DNA of 64,000 nucleotides from Hongsoonwoonella zoysiae (GTDB lineage Bacteria; Pseudomonadota; Alphaproteobacteria; Rhizobiales; Stappiaceae), in the NCBI RefSeq assembly GCF_013266695.1, contig NZ_JABRXF010000002.1, forward strand, positions 372,001 to 436,000. The letters are read 5' to 3'. The notes beneath the pieces were generated by a model. The model saw nothing but the letters and a program-made list of their open reading frames with translations. It was not told the DNA's origin and searched no databases. Positions 58,331 through 64,000 of the stretch are shown piece by piece; the first letter of the stretch is position 1, and each line of letters begins with the position of its first letter. Position numbers and translations under genes: made by a program.

Positions 58331-61300
58331 CTGACTAGAGGACTGTTTCGGCGAAAAGATTCGGAAAATACGCATGCCGGCAGGCGCTGGGGCAGGCGAA
58401 TCGCTATTGCGATTTTCCTGCTGATCGCGATCCTTGCCGGAACGGCCGCATATTTCGTGGTTTCAGGCCCGGTGGATGTGCCCAGGCTTGCGCGTCTTGT
58501 TGAAGATCGCATTGCGGAAAACGGCCTCCCGGCAGCAGTGACCAGCGCATCCATCGACTTTACGCTTTCGAACGAAGCTTCGATCACAATCGAAAACATG
58601 ACGGTTGGCTCGCAGGACGAGCAGGGCTTCTCGGTAACCGTTCCGCGCGTTGTAATTCCGGTGGAGCTTTCCGCCTTGCTCGAGGGGCGCGTGAGAATCA
58701 GTTCCCTGACGCTTGAGCGGCTGCATCTTATTTTCCGGCCGAAGCCGGCTGGAAAAGACATTCCAAAGATGGCCGATGTGATCGAAAGGATCGATAAGGC
58801 ATCGCAAGCCATTATGGATGCGTTCGCCAAACGCGGCCTGGAATCCATCCAGGTGGTGAATGGCGATGTCACCATCCGCGCGGATGGCGACCGCTATATC
58901 TCCGGCATAGATGCCCGCCTCTCACGGGGCGAAAAGGATAGCCTGATCCTGGAGGCGGATATTGCGGGGCGCTTCGGCCGCTGGGAGATCGAATTTCGGC
59001 GCATGATTGACCCGGAAAGCGGCGAGCGAATCGTTTCAGCCTCCTCAAGCCCGCTCACGCTCGGCGAATTCATGGCGCGCGAACGGGATCTCGAGCCGGG
59101 AAAAGGGCTTGGCGTGCCGTTTCAACCGCGCTTCGAAGGGCGCTTGACGCAGGACGGCACCTTCAAGAATGCGCGCTTCAACATCGAGGTTGCCGGAGGC
59201 TGGATCAAGACCGGTCGATCGGTCGTGGCATTCGACCGCATAAATGTCGGGTTCGCCTGGGCTCCTGGCCTCGACGGGTTTCGTATCCAGCCTTCTCACT
59301 ACGTGAGAGGGCGGACGGTGATCCCGTTCCAGGGCTTGGTGGAAAGCCCGCGCGACTGGGGCGACGCCTGGTCCTACAAGATAATCTCGCGCAACGCACG
59401 GATACTGCCGGGCGATGTTTCGGGCAGGCCGCTGCCCGTAAGTACTTTGCTCGTGCAGGGAAGAGCAGATCCGGAACAGCGCACGATCTTTTTCGATCGG
59501 GCGGCGATTCGCGCCGCTACCGCCAAGATAGACGGCGCGGGGTCTGTCCAGTTGACCGACGAGGGCCCTTATCTGGCGCTCGCGCTTGAAAGCGAGGGGA
59601 TGCCGGTCGCCACGCTGAAACGCCTGTGGCCCGTGACCTTTGCGCCGCCGGCGCGCGACTGGGTGATCGATCATCTGCTTTCGGGCAACATCGAACACGG
59701 GCGCGCGAATGTATCGGTGGGCCCTGGAGCATTCGACCGTTCGAGCCCGGATCCGGGTTGGAGCGGCAATGACGTTGGCGCGGAAATCAAATTTAACGGC
59801 GTCGGACTTACCAGTATCGGCACCGTTCCGGCGCTACAGGATGTGGATGGTGCTCTCGTCATCGCGGACGAAGCCCTGACGATCGACGGCACGAACGGAC
59901 GTTTCGACCCGGGCGGCGGAGAAACGGTCGCCGTGCCTCGGGTGAAATTTTCGATTCCGAACTTTCGTCAGCAGATAGGCAAGGTGGGTCGGCTGGAAAT
60001 CGCGGGCGAGGGGGCGAGCGCCGCGCTTGGTGCAATTCTCGACAGCAACCCGTTCAATGCATTGGAAAAACAAGGTATTTCGCCGCAGGACCTGTCGGGA
60101 GACGGAACGCTTAATCTGGAGGCGGAATTTCCGCTTGTAAAGAAGCAGAGCTTCAAGGATGTCGACTGGAAGCTGACCGGTAATCTCAAGGGCTTTTCGA
60201 TCGCAAAGCCGGTGAAGGGGAGGCGGATCGAGAAAGCAGATCTGTCGTTTTCGGTCGACGGCAGCAGTTTTGCGGTCAACGGGCGGGGCCGCCTCGACGG
60301 CCTTGCGGCGGATATCGACATATTCGAGCCGCTTGGCGAAATCACGCAGGGCGATACGGAAAGCCTCGCCCGGCAGGGTATTGTGCTCGACGTATCGGCT
60401 GAAGACCTGAAAAAACGCGGCATCGACCTCGGTTCGATGGTCAGCGGCGACATGACGGTGTCCCTCGACAACAGCGCTCAGGGCCAGCTTTACGAGATTG
60501 ACCTGACGAATGCGAAGGTCGCAATCTCGGAACTGGGTTGGCAAAAGAGCTCAGGCGTCCCGGGTTCGGCGAAATTCGAACTCGTTAAATCCGATGCCGG
60601 ACAGGAGTTGCGGGACTTCCAGTTGACCTCGGAGGGTGTCGACATCAAAGGTGCCGTCTACCTGGCGCCATCAGGCGAGCTCAAGCAAGCGCGTTTCAGC
60701 GAGTTCAAGCTTCGCCCGAGCGATTCCGCATCCCTCAAGATCACAAGGACCGGCCGCGACGCACTTCGCGCGGAGCTGACCGCGCAGCAGTTCGACGGGC
60801 GCGGCCTGATCGCCGCAATTCGTTCGAACAGCACGGATTCCGGCAAAAATTCAGGCGAGGGCGGCTCGATATCGGTGAATGCCGATATCGCTCTCTTGCT
60901 CGGTTTCAACGGTGTGTCGGCGCGGGACGTGAAGCTTGACCTCGAGCGGTCGGGCGATGACCTTCAGGATTTGTCGCTGAAGGGGCTGACCGGCGGCAAA
61001 AACGCATTTGAGGTAGACTATTCACCGGACGGCGAAGGAGGAATGCTGAGCGGGACGCTGGCGAATACCGGAGAGGTTCTGAGATTCCTCGACTTTTACA
61101 AGCGCATGCGCGGCGGCCGCGGGAGGCTTTCCGTCGATATGGACGCCAATGACAATTGGGTCGGCTCGCTTGTCGTGAAGGACCTGTCGATCACCGAAGA
61201 TCCGGCGATCAAGGAGCTGAGTACGATACGTCCGGTGGCGGGTGATGATGGCGCGTTGGTACGTAATCTCGGGGCCGTGCGCCAGGGTGAGGCGTCATTC

Positions 61301-61636
61301 CAGCGCATGAGCGTTTCCTTCCGCCGAAGCGGAGATACCATTACCGTGACAGATGGCACCATGACGGGCGCCACCGTCGGCGGGACATTTTCCGGGACTG
61401 TGAACCTAGGCAGCAAAACCCTTGATCTTACAGGCACTTTCGTGCCGGCTTTCGCGCTCAACAATCTGTTTGCGAAGATCCCGGTGCTCGGTTTCGCGCT
61501 TGGCGGCGGCAGCGACGAAGGGTTGATCGGCGTTACCTATCGGGTAACGGGCGCACTTGCCGACCCGCAGCTTTCGGTCAACCCGGTTTCGGCAATCGCG
61601 CCCGGAATCTTCCGCAAATTGTTTGAATATCGTTGA
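58331..61636 (+). CDS. Large AsmA/YhdP-like envelope protein, probable CTG start
   Basis: A 1101-residue protein. The N-terminal basic stretch and TM helix (about 27-45: IAIAIFLLIAILAGTAAYF) precede a long beta-rich periplasmic chain with repeated DVPRLARLVEDRIAENGLPA-like and DGxGSVQL segments. The C-terminal AsmA-like domain has LNNLFAKIPVLGFALGGGSD and TYRVTGALADPQLSVNP. The AsmA/TamB/YhdP clan bridges membranes and transfers phospholipids to the outer membrane. The first ATG/GTG in this frame is GTG 58457, which would cut off the TM helix. CTG 58331 with AAGGA ten bases upstream restores it. Confidence 0.88.
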   Translation: MTRGLFRRKDSENTHAGRRWGRRIAIAIFLLIAILAGTAAYFVVSGPVDVPRLARLVEDRIAENGLPAAVTSASIDFTLSNEASITIENMTVGSQDEQGFSVTVPRVVIPVELSALLEGRVRISSLTLERLHLIFRPKPAGKDIPKMADVIERIDKASQAIMDAFAKRGLESIQVVNGDVTIRADGDRYISGIDARLSRGEKDSLILEADIAGRFGRWEIEFRRMIDPESGERIVSASSSPLTLGEFMARERDLEPGKGLGVPFQPRFEGRLTQDGTFKNARFNIEVAGGWIKTGRSVVAFDRINVGFAWAPGLDGFRIQPSHYVRGRTVIPFQGLVESPRDWGDAWSYKIISRNARILPGDVSGRPLPVSTLLVQGRADPEQRTIFFDRAAIRAATAKIDGAGSVQLTDEGPYLALALESEGMPVATLKRLWPVTFAPPARDWVIDHLLSGNIEHGRANVSVGPGAFDRSSPDPGWSGNDVGAEIKFNGVGLTSIGTVPALQDVDGALVIADEALTIDGTNGRFDPGGGETVAVPRVKFSIPNFRQQIGKVGRLEIAGEGASAALGAILDSNPFNALEKQGISPQDLSGDGTLNLEAEFPLVKKQSFKDVDWKLTGNLKGFSIAKPVKGRRIEKADLSFSVDGSSFAVNGRGRLDGLAADIDIFEPLGEITQGDTESLARQGIVLDVSAEDLKKRGIDLGSMVSGDMTVSLDNSAQGQLYEIDLTNAKVAISELGWQKSSGVPGSAKFELVKSDAGQELRDFQLTSEGVDIKGAVYLAPSGELKQARFSEFKLRPSDSASLKITRTGRDALRAELTAQQFDGRGLIAAIRSNSTDSGKNSGEGGSISVNADIALLLGFNGVSARDVKLDLERSGDDLQDLSLKGLTGGKNAFEVDYSPDGEGGMLSGTLANTGEVLRFLDFYKRMRGGRGRLSVDMDANDNWVGSLVVKDLSITEDPAIKELSTIRPVAGDDGALVRNLGAVRQGEASFQRMSVSFRRSGDTITVTDGTMTGATVGGTFSGTVNLGSKTLDLTGTFVPAFALNNLFAKIPVLGFALGGGSDEGLIGVTYRVTGALADPQLSVNPVSAIAPGIFRKLFEYR

Positions 61637-61742
61637 TTATCAATAGGATATCGAAAATTGCGGAATCGATCCGCGAAAGCGTCCAACTCGACGCAAAACA
61701 TGCCTAATTCGGTGCTTTAAGGGGCCAAAAAGGTGAATGAGA

Positions 61743-61772
61743 AATCCGACGGCGCCTGCGGGCCGCCGGATT
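61743..61772. terminator. Hairpin between convergent AsmA-like and tyrS genes
   Basis: AATCCG-A-CGGC (61743-61753) pairs with GCCG-C-CGGATT (61762-61772) with one mismatch and an 8-base loop. TTCTGTTTCTC follows on the plus strand and a weak T-run lies on the minus side, so it may serve both genes. Confidence 0.6.
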
Positions 61773-61820
61773 CTGTTTCTCAAGATCTTTGCCGAACCGT
61801 GAGGCTCAAGCGGGGATAAG

Positions 61821-63074
61821 TCAGACCGGCTTCAGAAGAACGTGGCGCTTCTTCCCCAGCGAGAGTTTGATCACACCGTCCTCGACCAGGTCGGAAGCCG
61901 TCAGCACGCGCCGTTCATCGCTTTCCGGCTTGTCGTTGATGCGGATCGCACCGCCCTTGATGTTGCGGCGAACCTCGCTGTTGGTGGCGCACAGCCCGGC
62001 GGTCACGACGGCACTCAAAAGGCCCAGGCCTTCGCTGAGGTCACCCTGGCTGATCTCGACCGTCGGCAGACCCTGGGCCAGCGCGCCTTCCTCGAAGGCC
62101 TTGCGGGCCGTCTCGGCCGCCTGGTCCGCCGCCTCGCGGCCATGGGCCATGGCGGTCGCTTCCGTCGCCAAAACCTTTTTCGCTTCGTTGATCTCCGATC
62201 CGCCGAGGCTTGAAAGCCGCGAAATCTCGTCGAGCGGCAACGTGGTGAAGAGCTTCAGGAAACGCTCGACATCCGCATCCTCGGTGTTGCGCCAATACTG
62301 CCAGTAGTCATAGGCCGACAGCATGTCCGGATTGAGCCAGACGGCGCCAGCCGCCGTCTTACCCATCTTCGCGCCCGAAGACGTGGTCAGGAGCGGCGTG
62401 GTGATGGCGAAAAGCTCCACATCCTCCATCCGCCGGCCGAGATCGACGCCGGAGACGATGTTGCCCCACTGATCCGATCCGCCAAGCTGAACGCGGCAGC
62501 CGGTGCGCCGGTAAAGCTCCACGAAGTCATAGGCCTGCAGCAGCATGTAGTTGAACTCAAGGAACGACAGATGCTGCTCGCGCTCCAGACGCAGGCGCAC
62601 GGAATCGCGCTGGATCATCTGGTTGACCGAAAAATGCCGCCCGACGTCGCGCAGGAACGGAAGGTACTCGAGCTTCATCAGCCAGTCGGCATTGTCGAGC
62701 ATGAGCGCGTCCCTCGGCCCTTCGCCGAAGGACAGGAACCGGTCGAACACCTTGCGGATGCCGGATTTGTTCTCCTCGATCATTTCCTCGGTCAGGAGAG
62801 GGCGCGCCTCGTCGCGGAAGGAAGGGTCGCCGACACGGGTGGTGCCGCTGCCCATCAGCGCGATCGGCTGGTGCCCGCACTTCTGCATCCAGTGCAGGAT
62901 CATGATCTGGACGAGGGAACCGACATGCAGGCTTTTCGCCGTGCAGTCGAAGCCGATATAGGCGGTGACCGTCTCGGACGAATACAGCTTGTCGAGCCCT
63001 TCCGGGTTCGACACCTGATGGATGAAGCCTCGCTCCTGGAGGGTCTTCAGAAAGTCCGATTTGAAAGCGGTCAT
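61821..63074 (-). CDS. tyrS: Tyrosine--tRNA ligase
   Basis: A 417-residue class I synthetase. [20 protein letters not shown] contains the HIGH-equivalent [24 protein letters not shown] and [20 protein letters not shown] are the Tyr-binding and core blocks, and [15 protein letters not shown] is the KMSKS loop (KMGKT). A C-terminal S4 RNA-binding domain (about 350-417) with [20 protein letters not shown] completes it. Start ATG 63074 ([12 protein letters not shown]) matches the family; ATG 63089 is five codons upstream. It has a divergent-like 250-base spacer before the right-edge gene. Confidence 0.95.
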   Translation of the reverse strand: MTAFKSDFLKTLQERGFIHQVSNPEGLDKLYSSETVTAYIGFDCTAKSLHVGSLVQIMILHWMQKCGHQPIALMGSGTTRVGDPSFRDEARPLLTEEMIEENKSGIRKVFDRFLSFGEGPRDALMLDNADWLMKLEYLPFLRDVGRHFSVNQMIQRDSVRLRLEREQHLSFLEFNYMLLQAYDFVELYRRTGCRVQLGGSDQWGNIVSGVDLGRRMEDVELFAITTPLLTTSSGAKMGKTAAGAVWLNPDMLSAYDYWQYWRNTEDADVERFLKLFTTLPLDEISRLSSLGGSEINEAKKVLATEATAMAHGREAADQAAETARKAFEEGALAQGLPTVEISQGDLSEGLGLLSAVVTAGLCATNSEVRRNIKGGAIRINDKPESDERRVLTASDLVEDGVIKLSLGKKRHVLLKPV

Positions 63075-63272
63075 CTCGCCAGTTTCCATATTTCCCGTGA
63101 TTGGATTGAGTAGCCGGCCCGAAAAGTGCTCAGAAACAAGGCCGGCCCGCTCTATAGCCGATGCGGGACGCAATTTCACGGGGGAAATGGGAGAGAGGGG
63201 GCGTGGATTGAGGGAGTGATGATAGAAACTAATTGTCGCAGCTGTGGCTACGTTATTGCGTTTCTGGTTTTC

Positions 63273-63295
63273 ATGCGCGGGCAACGCCCGCGCAT
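63273..63295. repeat. Perfect 10-base hairpin
   Basis: ATGCGCGGGC (63273-63282) pairs exactly with GCCCGCGCAT (63286-63295) around a 3-base loop. TCATTTTGTTTCTTTG follows on the plus strand, resembling a weak terminator for that strand. It lies between tyrS and the right-edge gene. Confidence 0.7.
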
Positions 63296-63325
63296 TCATT
63301 TTGTTTCTTTGCGTTTTTGAGCTTC

Positions 63326-64000
63326 TTACACCTTCCACTTTTCGAGTGATTCACGCGCTTTTTCCAATTTCCGCAGTATCGCTCTCAAAGGCTCGCAATC
63401 GGGATAATGCTTTTTGAGTATGCGCTCGGCTGCAGATAATTTGTGGGTGAGTTCGGCTATATCAAGTTTCTCGTTGGATCTGAACCGATGCTGCACATCG
63501 CCGTAGTAAAGCTTGTGAAACACCTCATCCGAAAGCTCTGTCCGCAAGTATTCCTTCTGCACCCAATCATCCAACTCGCTGCGAACCGTTTCGAGCCGGT
63601 TTCGGACGCCCTGACGCTTCCAGGCAGCGCCGAGAACCGGCATGAGAAGCTTGCCAATTTGGCTGTGTGCCTCGACCGGCATTCTGGTATCGGGCTTTCG
63701 CCGAACATTCCCGAACATTGAATGATAGCCGATGGTTTTAGCTGAAATTTTCTTTGTAACTTTTTGGGAAGATTTCTTTCTTTCATGATTTGTCTTGGCC
63801 GAGGCGATCTCGCCAGGAGTGGAAAAAAGCTTGTCCCAAGGTGCGGACTCACCATTCCATCGACTGGCAACGACGGGTGTTGGCGCTTTATCTAATGTTG
63901 TGGCAATGCGTTGGAGGGGATTACCTTTTGAGACATCGGCAAGTAGATAGAACTCAGTGCCTCCGTCAGGAAAGTAGATACCGCTCCAACTGGGTTTGAT
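63326..64000 (-). CDS. Truncated hypothetical protein, lower GC (start lies outside the window)
   Basis: The frame is open from the window edge to the stop at 63326, giving 224 residues of the C-terminal part; the start codon is beyond 64000. Visible segments include [20 protein letters not shown] and [19 protein letters not shown] near the edge. A Lys/Arg-rich linker ([16 protein letters not shown]) follows, then a helical C-terminal region ending [15 protein letters not shown] know no family for it. The base composition is lower in G and C than the core genes to the left. The high charge suggests nucleic-acid or protein binding, but that is only inference. Confidence 0.7.
   Translation of the reverse strand: MKPSWSGIYFPDGGTEFYLLADVSKGNPLQRIATTLDKAPTPVVASRWNGESAPWDKLFSTPGEIASAKTNHERKKSSQKVTKKISAKTIGYHSMFGNVRRKPDTRMPVEAHSQIGKLLMPVLGAAWKRQGVRNRLETVRSELDDWVQKEYLRTELSDEVFHKLYYGDVQHRFRSNEKLDIAELTHKLSAAERILKKHYPDCEPLRAILRKLEKARESLEKWKV

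Overview
The window reads as ordinary chromosome from an alphaproteobacterium of the order Hyphomicrobiales (Rhizobiales), closest in flavour to Phyllobacteriaceae/Rhizobiaceae. Reasons: high GC, gene neighbourhoods typical of that order (M48 protease-dsbA-aroQ-accB-accC-aat, pcm-tolC-popZ-valS, amidase-PBP1A-prfB), and families largely confined to it (DUF2865, DUF2155, PopZ, class II DAHP synthase, an RNase E with an acidic insertion and a C-terminal GWWQRRGFF tail). The genus assignment is inference.

Layout. 1-6 kb: partial class V aminotransferase, gamma-glutamylcyclotransferase-like protein, SMP-30/gluconolactonase, a remnant of a D-amino-acid oxidase-type gene, an orphan ABC solute-binding protein, a hairpin-rich spacer and a class III adenylate cyclase with TPRs. 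6-21 kb: small membrane protein, VIT1/CCC1 transporter, DAHP synthase, chemoreceptor, LigB-type dioxygenase, response regulator, NAD synthetase, MFS transporter, GluRS, DUF2865 protein, MarR regulator, small membrane protein, MBL-fold protein, CreA. 21-32 kb: ArsR regulator, cysS-GFA-cimA, rarD, a cobalamin pair (cobC, cbiB), DUF2270 protein, tRNA-Cys, hypotheticals and pcm. 33-46 kb: tolC, popZ, valS, DUF2155 protein, a six-gene leftward operon (M48 protease to aat), a class I aminotransferase and an SDR. 47-64 kb: rne, N-acetylmuramoyl-L-alanine amidase, PBP1A, prfB with its programmed frameshift, M23 peptidase, DUF455 protein, peroxiredoxin, a large AsmA-like protein, tyrS, and a truncated unknown gene of lower GC at the right edge.

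Functional themes are housekeeping: translation (gltX, cysS, valS, tyrS, prfB, aat, tRNA-Cys), shikimate and isoleucine precursors (DAHP synthase, aroQ, cimA), fatty-acid initiation (accB, accC), cell wall (amidase, PBP1A, M23) and envelope (tolC, M48, AsmA-like).

I saw no insertion sequence, prophage, CRISPR array, toxin-antitoxin pair, defence cluster or convincing riboswitch, and no obvious undescribed multi-gene system. The points most worth attention are proteins that depart from family motifs (two-cysteine ArsR, MBL without the Asp-His pair, SDR without the catalytic Tyr, one-Cys peroxiredoxin), the CTG-start candidate for the AsmA-like protein, several inverted repeats in spacers, and the lower-GC right edge, which may be the start of an accessory region.
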